From Dicyema japonicum (taxonomy: Eukaryota; Dicyemida; Rhombozoa; Dicyemidae): a stretch of DNA of 64,000 nt. Positions within the stretch are counted from its first letter, which is position 1; the number at the start of each line of letters is the position of its first letter. A program made the position numbers and the translations under genes. The notes beneath the pieces are model-generated. The model saw only the letters and a program-made list of their open reading frames with translations. It was not told the origin of the DNA and searched no databases. Where the stretch lies: positions 56,685 to 120,684 of the forward strand of contig RDEW01000051.1 of assembly GCA_011109175.1 (NCBI GenBank). The letters are read 5' to 3'. Below, in pieces: positions 47,091-59,804 of the stretch.

Positions 47091-48414
47091 GGTGACATTA
47101 AATGTCTGTGTCGCTTCATGGCAAATGTAGCAACTCATCCCGCTTTTTAACGACTGTAGACGAAATGAAGGACTTGGCGAGATCAAATACGCTAATTTCT
47201 GAGATAAATAATCGTCATATGGACTAGTGTTCACCATTAAACTTGGGGGAGAAATAACATAAATAAAGAATTGTTACTTTGATAGCTTCGATTCTCTGGA
47301 GAATGCCATGAGCTACTTTACCCAAAAAATCTTGGAAGCAAGATCAAGTGGTATACCCAAACATTACTTAAGACGGCCTTGATTAAAGAAATCAGCTTAA
47401 AAATCTGACCGGATAACCTTGGATATGTAACTCCGGATCAGAACATTGAATAATGAAATAAAGGCCAAAGAGCTCAAGGCCCAGAGGTTTAAGTGGAATC
47501 GTGTGCTTACAATGGTAAATAGAAATCGCACTACGGGAGTGGTGTGGAAAGCTATTCGAAATGTGGCAAAAGACAATGAAATTTCGGAGTGCGGAAAAAA
47601 AGTCAAGCGGAAAAAAGTCAAATCCGTAATTTCGTTAACGGACTTGACTTTTTTCCGTTTATAAATTAAGATTTTTATTCATGATCGTTTCATTTCAAAG
47701 TATCGAGTTTAGAATAACAAATTACAGTTTACTCTCTATTGCTCGCCATTTTTTGGGATCTAGCAAAAATTTTGGCGAGTAATATAAATAATCGATATCG
47801 TATCTTCTATTAAAAATTTTTTTTGTAAAATTTTTTTACAATCTATTTGAGTGAATATAAAAATTTAAATAAATATTTGAAATATTTATTGAAAAAACCA
47901 AGATTCTAATTAAAATAATCGTTTAGTGTTATTTTGCATGATCGATTTTCTACATTTTTTGAATTTTTATCAAACTTTCAAGCATATTTAAATCAAAATT
48001 TTCATCATGCGAAAAATATTCTCTGAGTTCCAAAACACTTTTTATCGCTTCTCTTTAGACCGAAATATCACCATTTTCATTGCTTTCGATAAAATTGTCT
48101 CATCATTGAGGCAACCTCCAATTGATTCCATGTAATCCATCCAGGTACTGATTTCAGTATCAGTTGATAAATATCTGAGTTTCGAAAAACGAGAACTTGT
48201 CTCATAAATTGGATTAATTTCAAGAATATTAAAATTAAAAATCGTCTCGATATTGATTTTTTGAAACGCGTTGAAAAAATTTGAGACACGCCTTAAAACT
48301 TAGAGAAGAGAACCATAAGATAATTTATGATTTTTTTTGATCATAGGATAATCCAGAACACTTCCTCATGTTACGAAAAGAGACACGTGGCATAATAATA
48401 ACAGCCTTTTTCAC

Positions 48415-48610
48415 GGAGCCGTGGTATTAGCTCCGCATAGGCAGGACACACACTTTATTAAAGTAAAGAATCGTTAATTTTAACTAATCGTAGAACCAAG
48501 GAATGATCTTCACTTCTTTTTTCTTTTTCTTGTGTGTGGGTCCTTTCTAGACAATCCAGTTCCGCAGTGAGAGTCCACTGATGACGGCGTCACTCGTCAA
48601 GCCAGATTCC
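48415..48610 (-). mobile_element. SINE-1 copy 2, inverted, inside the MULE
   Basis: Reverse complement of the SINE-1 body: AGCTCCGCATAGGCAGGACA, then TTGTGTGTGGGTCCTTTCTA, AATCCAGTTCCGCAGTGAG and CACTGATGACGGCGTCAC. It carries a ~35-bp extra piece after CACTTTATT and lacks most of the tRNA-like head. Confidence 0.88.
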
Positions 48611-48869
48611 TTAGTGTTCGCTTGAAAGAATCTGCAGAAGGGAGAATAATTCTGGTTGCTGTTTCACATTGAGACACAACATTTGAATAGATTTGTAAGG
48701 GATTTTCTTGACTCGTTTTAGCAATAAGTTTTGCTTGGTTGCACAATTTCATCATTTTTATTTGACTTTCGTCAAATTCGTGATTGTGAGAGATTCCTTC
48801 TTTGGGAAATTCAAAATTATGATATGTTCTTAGGCTTCCTCTGCATCCTTGTGAAGATTTTTCACACAT
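48597..48869 (-). pseudogene. MULE transposase N-terminal fragment (FLYWCH finger region)
   Basis: The minus-strand frame reads GCRGSLRT, then SHNHEFDESQI, then AKTSQENPLQIYSNVV and LPSADSFKRTLR. The H-N-H following a C..C.G.L.T stretch and the ENP.QI...SFKRT.R. order are typical of FLYWCH-domain MULE transposases. The frame is cut at 48,600 by the SINE-1 insertion, and no MULE catalytic core follows. Confidence 0.75.
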
Positions 48870-49485
48870 TTAAAAATTATAGTTTTTTGTCACCGAGTCC
48901 TTTGTATACATATAACCCTTAAAATGAATTCTCCATTTTGTCACATATTTTTGCGGCAAGCATAATATTTGAGATAAGCTTAATTATAACCTTGAAATCC
49001 GTAAATTGATTAAGTCAAAAAATTATTCCAAAGCGAAAAAAGTCAAGTCAATTTTATTATTACCTTGAAATTCTTAAATTGATTTAGTCAAAGCGATTAC
49101 AACAAAGCGGAAAAAAGTCAAGTGGAAAAAAGTCAAGAATTGAAAAAATTATTAAAAATTAAAAGATGCTGGTAGTATCACAAAAATGCGATATAAACTA
49201 AAAAAGACGACTTGACTTTTTTTAGCATTCCGAAATTTCAACAGGGGAGGAAATGTTCAAAGAGATGTGCAATACTAATATTTCACACAAGGAGCACATG
49301 AAGTCTGATGCACTACCATTACGCAGGAAACTAAAGAGACTATCAGAACCACTCTTCTTTTGGAGAGAGAGGTGAGGGATACAATACATTTGCAAAAACA
49401 ACAGTCACCTTGAAGTTAAACAAGGTCGGCATCCCATTCAACAGATGTCAAAGGATCTTGGGTGTGACAATTGATATGCATTTCG

Positions 49486-49660
49486 AAAATTTATAAGGGA
49501 AAATTTAAGATAATTGGAAAAAAAAGTCAAGTGTTGAAAAAGTCAAGTTTTGAAAAAAATGTTAAAAATTAAAAGTTGCTATTAATGCTACAAAAATACG
49601 ATATAAACTAAAAACAGACGACTTGACTTTTTTTCCGCTTGACTTTCTTTCCGCATGCCC
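49486..49660. mobile_element. Short MULE-related MITE in LINE-C
   Basis: The right end GACTTGACTTTTTTTCCGC followed by a second GACTTTCTTTCCGC copy matches the terminal repeats of the MULE. Its middle (TTAAAAATTAAAAG, ACAAAAATACGATATAAACT) is almost the same as the MULE's right-hand part at 49,145-49,205. It splits LINE-C between ATTGATATGCAT and CTGTTTGACACC, neighbouring sequences in LINE-C copy 2. It is a deletion derivative of the larger element. Confidence 0.75.
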
Positions 49661-50105
49661 TGTTTGACACCACACGTAGAAAACATCGTATTGAAATGCG
49701 AGAAGAAACTGAACGTATTGAAAAGTTTATCGGGAATATGGAAGAGTGGTACTCACCCAGTCTTGATGAACGTGTACAAACAGTACATCGAGACATGTTT
49801 CTCATTTGCATGCGCCTCGTGGAAACCGTCCATATCTTGGACAAATATGAGGAAAATTGACAAAAGAGGGCTTACAGAGTAACGGAGCGTTGGATTTGAG
49901 AAGATCACCTACGCCTCTGAAGGCCCTAATCAGACTAGACTCCAGATACGGGAAGGTGGCCCTGAAAATTTAGACAGCCGTCTTCTACGTTCATGCGCGG
50001 GCACGAAGGAAGAACACCAGGCAAAGATGAGGTCTCTGTTGGAATGCATCGGAATCACGTGATAATTAGTTTGGTTTTACCGTGGTCTTGGGTTAAATAA
50101 ATTAA

Positions 50106-53060
50106 AAAATAGCGGCTGCCCTGACTGTGTGGCTATTCCCTCTAAGATGGCGAACTTGATTCGCTCAAATAACCAGCATCGCTCACGAGGGTCTCCTGAT
50201 CGTGTAGCGATGCCATTCCCTGGACGACTCAAGAATTCTAGCGTCACATGCGCAAGGGAACCAGACGTCTCAACGGCGAGTAGGACAAACAAAAAAATCA
50301 TTGGTAGGACCGCATATTTTTCCCGTTTCATTTTCTCGCCCTTCCCAGTAGTAGAACAGGCTCCAGAGGCACTCTGGAGTAGGTTGCAAGAGGCAAACTT
50401 GTCGATGCAGTTGACTGTCAAGACAAGAGGTTTAAAGGCTTCAAAAGGGAAGATTGTCATCCCATTTGGTAGTTTCCCGTCCCACCTGAAAGACCGAATG
50501 ATTCGAGTCATTGAGGGGCGTCTAAAGCTCTTTTAACGACTTCGTTCAAGGCCATGTGTCTGAGAAATCTGTCTGCACTCTTTTTGCAGGAGAGAGGGTG
50601 TATTCCAAAACAGTCGATCTGTCTCCGCATCGCCACGGATGTGGAGCACAGACTTTTAATCCCAGTCGCAATGAGATCCCAATACGGACGCATTCATTTT
50701 CCAGGAAAGTAACCAAAACTCCATTGGGAATGGCGTTTAACCAGGTACCGCTCTCGGAGGACGCCCCGACAACAAACAAGCACGGCGATGTTGGCTAGAT
50801 GACAATAGCAAATCTTTGAAAGAATTCCACAATATAGCATCGTCCAAGCCCCGCTGAAAGAACGAAGAAGGCAAGGAAAGCTGATAAGTGTGGCTCCAAG
50901 CCTCACGAGCATGGCCGGCATCCTTGTCAATAGAGAATTCATCTAGAGAGTGTAGAATCCTCTTTACATGGGTTACAGGCCGCTAGCCATAATAGGTATG
51001 AAAGGATAGAAAGATCCACAGGGTTCCGAATTCCAAATCTTCCGAATCTCACTGGCAGTGTGGCTTGCTTCCATGAGTAATCCTCGAACCGGAAGTTAAA
51101 GATACGTTCTGCTGTCGTATGGAAGATCATACAGGGTAAATAGGGAGCAATCCTCAGGACAAATACAAGCCTTTGTACGTTGTTACTGTTTTTCAGGAGG
51201 AATAATGCTGTATGAATGTCAAATAGACACAACCGGTTCGTATTCTTTCCGAGTAATAGTCGTTTCACTCGTCACTCGGTTTGACGAGTGACACCGTCAT
51301 CAGTGGATACTCACCTATGCGGAGCTATAAATATTATGGCTCTCGTGAAAAGGCTGTTATTATTATTAACAGTCGTTTTTTACGTATAGCTCTTCCCATT
51401 GCATTTATGGTGATTGGGGATCCGAGGAATATAAGTTTTTCATCGGGAGTGGAAATACTTCCAGGCAGTAAATTTCCGAAACATGACAAAGCTTTTGAAT
51501 ACTTCTCTTCTGAAAGTCCGCAACTGTAGATTTCGCATTTAGTGTAATTTAATTCCAGTCCTGCTTCCAACAGTGCTGGAATTATCACTTCCAAATCCCA
51601 GAAAATAGTATCCGGGGGTCCTCCGAGGACCGCATCAACAAGATGCCATATGTTGATGGGCGAGCACAGAGGTTTGGTGATTTTCTCTATTGCAAGACAA
51701 AACAATAGGAGTCCAAGGAGATCTCCCTGCTGGACTCCAAAAATAGGAATGGATTAAGTAGTCCACGAAAAGTAAGGATGAAGGTAGGCTGTATGACTGA
51801 TTCACAAATTCGAAAATATTAGGGAATCTCTCAACACACGCCTCCAGGATATTGTCTCTCCTTAGACTATTGAAGGCGAACTTAATGTCCAGTTTTACCA
51901 GGACATGTCTCCGGGAATCTTCTATACTGCGGTATATGAATGTCCTTACTGAATGGACAGCGGCCTCGCATCCCAAGCGAATACCGACGCCTACTTGAGG
52001 GGAATTCAATAATTTTGTGACGAGTGGAATAGAATGTCTGGAAGCGATTTTAGCAGCCAGTCTTCTGAAGACAAACTCGACCGCAACTAGTCGCACTCCG
52101 CTTTCCTTCTTATCAAAGGCTATCAAATTGCGGAGAACAGGATATGGCGGATAACTTCGGGAAGAATTCGAGACATGATCCGATTCATAAGTGAAATAAT
52201 TGAATTCGTAGGGCGAAGTCATAGTCTCCTACGGACAAAGAGGTCAGATCCTCAGGTAGCCAGGTCTTCAGTCCGTCGAGCCCGCCACTGCTACTAGGGA
52301 CAAAATTACGAATTGCGAAAAAAACTTCATCGTTTGATGCAATCAGGGGACTCACTCCGGATGGGGGAACGACTTGACGTACGTTTTGGGGTGGCAGTGG
52401 ATGCTTGTTCAGTAAAATATTGTAGGCGTCTAGAGTCGGTTTTCGTCGTCCAGTCAAGGAAAGTGCCCTGATGGCTGCGCAGGTGCCACCTTCGATTAAC
52501 TTCGACCGGACAGTTCTCTTGAGACGGATCACTTCGACTTTCTCGTTATGACCACGTGTCTCCCTCGTGCGGTTAGAAGCCATGGGACAACTGGGGATGT
52601 GAATACCTCCCAAAAAAGAACGAATGTTGGTTTTCATAGTGTTAGTGAGTCTCCTTTCCGTGACCATCTCGATCAAGTTCCAGTGCGAAGGCGCAAAACT
52701 GAATAAGCGCATCCAATCATATACTGCGTTAGTCCGGAGGACATCTTCGATCGTTTTGGAAAGGGTCTCCGCAGCGACAGGTCGTACGGCATTGGGAATC
52801 CTCACAGGGATAGTCCGTGAAGAACGTAATTCAGAGATGAGACGTAAAAATGTTACAGGGTCGGTGGTTGATGAGAATTAACATTGGCATGGGAAACCTC
52901 CCCACATAGGCCGAGACATGACTGGCAGTGCCATACTCCAAGCACGCTCGCTGCATCTTGCTATGACTTGATACACAAGAGGTGGAAGAAATTTCCACAA
53001 GCAAAGCAGGAGATCCCACGCTTCCAAGTTCTGACAAGCCGACAGGACAAACACATCTCA
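50106..53060 (-). mobile_element. LINE-B copy 2, old but nearly full length
   Basis: Read right to left. A PHD-type zinc finger (52,830-53,060: CLSC, CFACGNFFHLLC, WHCQSC). A pre-RT region (52,805-52,185) that matches the ORF at 27.4 kb (FSFAPSHWN, SSSGGLDGLK). RT blocks RLAAKIASR and KLDIKFAFNSLRRD. A decayed catalytic box, LVDAVLGG in place of YLDD. Then a C-terminal region with LPVRFGRFGIRNPVDLS, a C..CG knuckle, GIHPLSC and RH.ALNEVVKRAL. Many stops and shifts; a SINE-1 fragment sits at 51,265-51,355. This copy shows the full architecture that the 27.4-kb copy has lost at both ends. Confidence 0.83.
51265..51355 (+). mobile_element. SINE-1 copy 3, internally deleted
   Basis: Two SINE-1 blocks (ACCGTCATCAGTGGAT and TATGCGGAGCTATAAATATT, then GGCTCTCGTGAAAAGGCT) lie side by side with the middle of the SINE missing. 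It is inserted within LINE-B copy 2. Confidence 0.85.
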
Positions 53061-53514
53061 ATTGACTTGGCTGGTACCTTTTTCTTCGAAGTGCGAACAT
53101 TCTTTTCAGGTGCTTTTCTCACAACAAGCATAATCACAACAACGACCGTTCATGCTTAAAGAACAGAAAAATCTTCAAAAAGCAATATTTAGTGAATTTA
53201 TCAGAAAGATGGGAAATCATTATAATTCATATGTCCCTATCGAATCATCATATAAAACATTTAAGCTCATCTTTAATGTATGCCATGATCCGAAATTGGC
53301 AATATTATATTACTTTCCGGATTGACCAAAATGTTTCAAAATGGCCACTAAAGAAAGTACAAGTAACGCTTAAGAAAAACGTGTATTTAAAACTTATATT
53401 CTATGATTTAAATATTAAATCAAATAATTTATTAAAATAATTAATATTTTTACTAATTCATTCATTTTTTGGTTCAATAAAATTAATTTAAAAAAAAAAT
53501 TAATCTCATTCCTT
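53061..53514. other. AT-rich spacer
   Basis: Contains ordinary frames without domains and ends in A/T runs before the LINE-C copy. Nothing recognised. Confidence 0.4.
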
Positions 53515-54890
53515 GTGACACAATCGAGGCCAATAAACCAGACAACATTCCTGTTATTTATTAAAAAATCTTGGAGACAGGGGAGTCATTTTTCTAACGT
53601 CGATTTTCAACTATTAGATAAACCAGAATGTGATACCATTATTATGGAAACAGGCAATAATACGGCCAATACTAAAACCAGGAAAACTGAGAGATAACTC
53701 AGCGTCTTTTAGACAGGTGACACTACTATGTTTCATGTCAAAAATCCTGAAGAGGCTTGTGCTCGGGAGAATAAAAGAATTTTTACCAGAGAGGCCTCTT
53801 CAAAATGGATTCAAAAATGAGAGATCCACGTCTACATACCTACAAACATTGACCGACTTTATTCGAGTCGAATTCACAACTAAGCTGAAACACTTTAAAA
53901 CAGTCATCTGCTCGATTGACATACATAAAGCTTTTGACTCACTCTGGAGGAAGATTCTATCAATCGGAGATCCTATCAATATTTCAATCGGAGATCCCAG
54001 GGAAGCTACAGCTTTGGATCACCAACTTTCTAAGTGGACAAAGGGGACATGTTTGCCTCTGAAGTCTGAAATCAATTTCACGCTCCTCCCCAACGGAGTC
54101 CCTCAAGGATCTCCTTTATCCCTGCTCTGTTTAACCTCTATCTGGCTGATTTCCAGAATTTTGAATCTGATAATGATGTTCTACTTTCTTATGCGGATGA
54201 TATTGTGTTGTCTTCGCGAGATCAAACATCCAGAAGGCCACAGAAAGAATACAAATTAATCTTGACAGGCTTAATGCCTGGATAATGGAAAACCGGATCG
54301 TGGTGAATGTAGAAAAATCGTCTACGTTATTATTTACTTCTGACAAAAGATTGGGAAGGAAGACAGTTTCCTTGAAGTTAAACAAGGTCGGCATATTTTT
54401 CAACAGATGTCAAAAAATCTTGGGTGTGACAATTGATATGCATTTCTGTTTAACATCTCAAGAAAACATTCTATTGAAATGCGAGAAAAAACTGATTGAA
54501 AAGTTTATCGGGAATATGGAAGAGTGGTACTCACCCAGTCTTGATGAACGTGTACAAACAGTACATCGAGCCATGTTTCTCATATGCATACGCTTCGTGG
54601 AGACCGTCCATATCTTGGACAAATATGAGGAAAATTGAGGAAATGCCATAGAGGGCTTACAAAGTAACGGAGCGTTGGATTTGTGAAGATCACAGAACCG
54701 GACCTACGCCTCTGGAAGCCCTTATGAGACTAGACTTCAGATCACGGGAAGGTGGCCTTGAAAATTCAGGCAGCCGTTTTGTACGTTTATGCGCGGGCAC
54801 GAAGGAAGAACATAGGGCAAAGATAAGGTCTCTGTTAAAACGTCATAATTAGTTTGGTTTTATCGTAGTTTTGAGTTAAAAATTCAATAA
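53515..54890 (+). mobile_element. LINE-C copy 2, 5'-truncated non-LTR retrotransposon
   Basis: RT order on the plus strand: IPLLWKQAIIRPILKPGK, SIDIHKAFDSLWRK (~53,920), LPNGVPQGSPLS (~54,090), YADDIVLSS (~54,193), then KILGVTIDMH and a C-terminal block. Several single-base slips break it (e.g. ~54,140, ~54,260), and a short duplicated GGAGATCC piece occurs at 53,970-54,000. The RT type with YADD is that of APE-containing LINEs; no endonuclease is included. The 3' tail is shared with LINE-C copy 1 and with SINE-3. Confidence 0.85.
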
Positions 54891-54924
54891 ATCTCATTCC
54901 CTTGGTCTTTGGAATAATTTTAAT

Positions 54925-55110
54925 TTACTTTATCTCATTCGACAAGGATGTATCAGACTTAGAACTGTCGTACGAAAGATTCCCGTTAATATGTGCGAGT
55001 TGGTCACACTGGGTGAAATAAGGAGCAGTCCTCAGGACATATGCAAGCCTCTGTATGTTGAGACTGTTTTTCAGAAAAAATATCAAGTAAACACAAGCGG
55101 TCTTCATGGA
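54925..55110 (-). pseudogene. LINE-B fragment
   Basis: The minus-strand frame reads FLKNSLNIQRLAYVLRTAPY, matching the KNSNNVQRLVFVLRIAPY block of LINE-B copy 2 at ~51,150-51,200. Confidence 0.7.
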
Positions 55111-55689
55111 TTGAGGAAAGTAAACATCTGTTAAATTATCTGTGACGCCGAGAATGGTGGAGGTTGTTCATATTCACCGTAGTCGTACTCTCTAACATTT
55201 TCGGTGTTATTAATGATTGAATATTAAAATTACATAAACCCACGTATTTCCACGTGCGTAAGGATCATCTTTCGGAAACTGTGGCTACGATTTCTCCAAA
55301 TGTTATCTCCCAGAGATCACCGATATCATTTCAGTGATTCAACTTATTCTTGGCTGACCCCCGCCGGGAAATGAAAACAATATCCTCATTATTTACGCCA
55401 GGATATCCAGTCTCCATGACTCGTCTTGACAACCTGAGTCTTCAATATTCTTAATATTCCATTGGACAGAATTTGTTGGATTCAAAACAACTCCCTTGAG
55501 TATACATTCAGCTCTCAATGCGGCACTCTTGAATTACCTCCCTTTGTGTCTTTTGGGCTATTTCCCTTTGGTAGAGATCTTACTCGTTACCATCTGATCT
55601 TCTTTTGACTAAGAACTTCTCCATAGAACAGTATCAAAAATCCCAGGACGTGACACTTGCAGGTAAAAAAAATCAGCTTGTTCTTGCTT
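55111..55689. other. Intergenic, nothing recognised
   Basis: One CACGTG near 55,241. No supported coding frame or repeat. Confidence 0.4.
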
Positions 55690-55880
55690 GCTTCAGATCG
55701 CCGTATGTCGAGAACAACTGTTGTTGAGTAAACGCATCCAGTCCGTCGGTACTCTGCTGGATAACGTTAGATTACGCATTGGGCTCAATGCAAGCGATCC
55801 TCACACGTGCTGTTGTGGAAAAATTGTCTACCGTAAAAGGATTCACCCTCTCACTGATCCATCGACGGTATAATTAAACA
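55690..55880 (+). pseudogene. LINE-B C-terminal fragment
   Basis: The plus-strand frame reads VRLRIGLNASDPHTCCCGKI and RIHPL, matching the C..CG...GIHPLSC region of LINE-B copy 2 (~50,580-50,700). Confidence 0.7.
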
Positions 55881-56296
55881 TGGCCTGAGTTTTCTGTTTT
55901 TTCAGTTATCGCTGTGGACAGCTGAGATGGGTTGATAATCGCCAAATTTTCAAACTTAAGATCTCTAGTATGGAATACAACGTGCATCGACACCTCGTCT
56001 GTTTCTCATCCTCTATCTTTGCCAGTTTGAAGGAGTTGTTAATTTGCAGTAAGGTAGAGATGGTGACACACTTCTATTGCACGGAATGTCCACTTAGTTT
56101 CACGATGGACTTCTTCCTTCTCGTGAGCATGGACAAGATAATGAACTCGAGTAACATCAGAAACAGTAAGTTCTGACTGTGTAAGGCAGCTATATGCTGA
56201 TTAGGCTGAATATTACCGATAAAAGCGTATCTACTTTACAAACACTTGAATTACAGCTTTAATAGTAAATATGGTTATCGATTAGAGACAAGATAA
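55881..56296. other. Intergenic with one open frame of unknown meaning
   Basis: 55,970-56,176 is a plus-strand frame of 68 codons from an ATG, hydrophobic and Cys-containing, without a recognised domain. It may be an exon. Nothing else is seen. Confidence 0.3.
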
Positions 56297-57584
<1,288 letters not shown>

Positions 57585-57604
57585 TTCAAATTGTTATTTC
57601 GATT

Positions 57605-58010
57605 AAAAGGGCGGTTAATTTTAATAAAAACAACGGGAATACCGGAAAGAGGTTAAGATTGGGAGATATCCAGTTCCCACGGTAGGAGTAAGACTTGTCT
57701 TTATCTAGCACATCGTCCATCCATACCCGTCATTTTCGGAACCCCTCCATTGGAGTAGGGACGAGAGATTTCTTTTTTGGATGCTGGCCAGGCACTGGAC
57801 GCCTCTTAGCATTTGAATTATGAGAAGAGGAGTAAGGATTCCTCCAACCGATACATACCCGGTCGAAGGGACTGGGGGATAAATAAATGACTTTCTCATT
57901 TTTCACAGATTGCTGAGCAACAAATAACAAAAATGAGTTACAGAATTCCTTCCATTCGAGGGTTCTACAACCTTCTCCCAAAGGTCCCATTACTAAAAGG
58001 CCTTTGATTA
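57605..58010 (-). mobile_element. SINE-2 copy 4 with a shared flanking block
   Basis: 57,605-57,900 is the reverse complement of 35,850-36,145, and 57,932-58,010 continues the match to 35,440-35,545. It begins ~20 bp upstream of the aspartic protease start codon, so the SINE forms that gene's upstream region. Confidence 0.8.
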
Positions 58011-58319
58011 ATAATATCTAGGGTCATTTACATTCGTATCCAAGAACACCAATAATTAATTTAATTACATAAATTAAGTGATCACACAGACTAAATCAGA
58101 TTTCTCATTTTCTCCTTCTGGGATCCAACGCAGCTTCTCTGTGGGGGATTATTTGGGAATAGGAGAGTTGGTAATGATATAGTCCAAAAAGTCACTGGCA
58201 ACTAAGTCTTACATAACACCTATTATTTCAAGATACAAGATGAAGAAGAAACACGAATTGAAGGAGTTCATTTTTTCACGTTTAACAAAAATTGGTTAGA
58301 TAAAACGGTTTTCTGCACA
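58011..58319. other. Intergenic, nothing recognised
   Basis: No supported coding region or repeat. Confidence 0.35.
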
Positions 58320-58510
58320 AGAGGGTTGGTTGAGGTTTAGGGTTAACAGTTAGAAGTAAGGTTTGATTAGGGTTATGTTGAGAGTTAACTTTTAGGGCTA
58401 GGGACTATGCTAAAAGTTAACTTTAGGGTTGGGGTTCTTGGTCTTTAGTCACAGTTCGGGTTTTGGGATTTTTTAGGATTAGTGTTTTTAAATTTGTTTT
58501 GTGATCACTG
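58320..58510 (+). repeat. Degenerate TTAGGG-like interstitial tract
   Basis: G/T-rich on the plus strand with TTAGGG at about 58,336, 58,367, 58,400 and 58,429 among GTTAACTTTTAGGG- and GGTTAGG-like words. It is imperfect and may be an old interstitial telomeric remnant or just a simple repeat. Confidence 0.5.
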
Positions 58511-59195
58511 ACCCTGTTTCAGATCGCTATTTTAGTGTAACCTTAATCGCATGCATAACCGTAATGATACGTGAAATTAAACAACAACCTCGCCCGTGCA
58601 CTTTATTGTTCATTTATCTTAGATTGAGATTAAGTTGACAGAGCTTATGAAGCAACGCTCGGTAGAACTCAAGGAGAAAAGGCGTAGAGGATACTTTCGA
58701 GCCAAAAACCAAACTGGACACTTGTTCTTGAGGATTGGAACAAGATATCAGTAGCTCACAATCTAACCCATAAAAATGTATGGGTAAGTGAGAGCTATCA
58801 TTTCAAGAGTGAGATGTTTATTCCAATCTTATCACTTTTTTATAGTCAGAGTATGTGGGGAAGATGATTTATTCTACATTCTTGGGTATTTTCCAATGTC
58901 AGTTAAAACTAGTCAAACACTTCACCTCAGATAAAAATCATCATTCGAGTTCAGATTGAAATCTTACGAATTCATCAGACTGATTGTAGCACATGTCTTG
59001 AAGATGAGTTCTAATTAGAAATGCATAATTCTAAGGTCAAACAATCCATACAACCAGAAACTTTCCTCAAATCTATAAAAAAAACTTGAGCAATGAGTAT
59101 CGAAAAAACAAATGTAGTATTTATTAACAAAAGAGTTATGGATTTTTTCTGAAGGGTATTAAATCTGAGTCCAACCATAAGTCTTGGATTCCACC
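58511..59195. other. Intergenic with one exon-like piece
   Basis: 58,623-58,752 (plus) is open and strongly basic (ELKEKRRRGYFRAKNQTGH). It ends at a TAG directly after CAG and could be an exon of an unknown gene. The rest shows nothing. Confidence 0.3.
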
Positions 59196-59759
59196 ATGAG
59201 GCCAGATGTGGAACTTAGAACGCGGCGTCATGCGGTTAAGCTGTTGTTGTGTCGCTCAGTGCAAGTTCTGCATGGAAGAGAACCGTTCGACTTTCTCTAC
59301 CTTTCTGCGATGTTCAGAAGGGTAGCCTACCAAATAAATAAAGATGTTATCAAAGATGTCTTCTTGAGGTTCAACATATCTCATTTGGATTGGGCCCACT
59401 ATGGGGTCTTCATATCCAATAATTTGTGTGTTCTACCGAGAGAGTTTTCCACCATAGAAGATACTAATACTTCAAGTCGACAAGTCACGAATCTCATGCA
59501 GTCATATCTTAATGCACGAAGGGTTTTCTCAAAGAATACTCATTATTTTGTTTCGCCCATTATCAGGAGGTTAATTCGTGGTAGGAATTGCCTAATAGCA
59601 AATTTAGGCTTTGTGTCGACAAAACAGACGGGGGAATCTAACGACAGAATCATGAAGAAGGCAAAAAGCAGTATATGGATGGATGAAACGGACTGTATAT
59701 GGAAGGCTGAGAAAATTGATGTAAAAATCCCTCTTTTTGGAAATAATATTGGAAGGTAA
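59196..59759 (+). CDS. Hypothetical protein, 187 residues, no intron seen
   Basis: The first ATG of the open frame is at 59,196. Mixed composition with hydrophobic stretches (FDFLYLSAMFRRVAYQI) and a basic C-terminal half; no signal peptide, membrane segment or domain I know. It ends 45 bp before the next start codon in the same direction, very close spacing. A GTAATG donor at the stop (59,756) leaves open that it is spliced to the downstream exons instead. Confidence 0.5.
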   Translation: MRPDVELRTRRHAVKLLLCRSVQVLHGREPFDFLYLSAMFRRVAYQINKDVIKDVFLRFNISHLDWAHYGVFISNNLCVLPREFSTIEDTNTSSRQVTNLMQSYLNARRVFSKNTHYFVSPIIRRLIRGRNCLIANLGFVSTKQTGESNDRIMKKAKSSIWMDETDCIWKAEKIDVKIPLFGNNIGR

Positions 59760-59804
59760 TGTGTCAGGAGTTGGGGGCAGAAAATATTATATTAAATAAA
59801 CCAG

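Larger units (their letters stand above)
47586..49231 (-). mobile_element. Mutator-like DNA transposon (MULE) inside LINE-C, 8-bp TSD
   Basis: The direct repeat GAAATTTC at 47,578-47,585 and 49,232-49,239 brackets the element. The ends are inverted repeats: GGAGTGCGGAAAAAAAGTC at the left and, reading inwards from the right, GGAATGCTAAAAAAAGTC. A FLYWCH-type transposase remnant lies on the minus strand. The element itself carries a SINE-1 copy. The interior 47,660-48,300 is AT-rich with stops; parts on the minus strand may be old transposase. Confidence 0.85.
47240..50105 (+). mobile_element. LINE-C copy 1, broken by two nested DNA transposons
   Basis: Plus-strand pieces before the RT (LENAMSYFTQKILEARSSG; KWNRVLTMVNRNRTTGVVW), then the Mutator-like insertion (47,586-49,231). 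The frame resumes (GEEMFKEMCNTNISHKEHMK), and a jump to the post-RT block (LKLNKVGIPFNRCQRILGVT) shows the RT core is deleted. A second insertion (49,486-49,660) precedes the C-terminal part, and the 3' tail (GGCAAAGATGAGGTCTCTG...GATAATTAGTTTGG) ends at ~50,100. Removing the insertions gives the same order as LINE-C copy 2. Confidence 0.82.

Noticed and set aside
56040-56090. Third copy of the 30.7/34.8-kb repeat
   Set aside because: Only ~20 scattered bases agree and the flanks differ; too weak to call.
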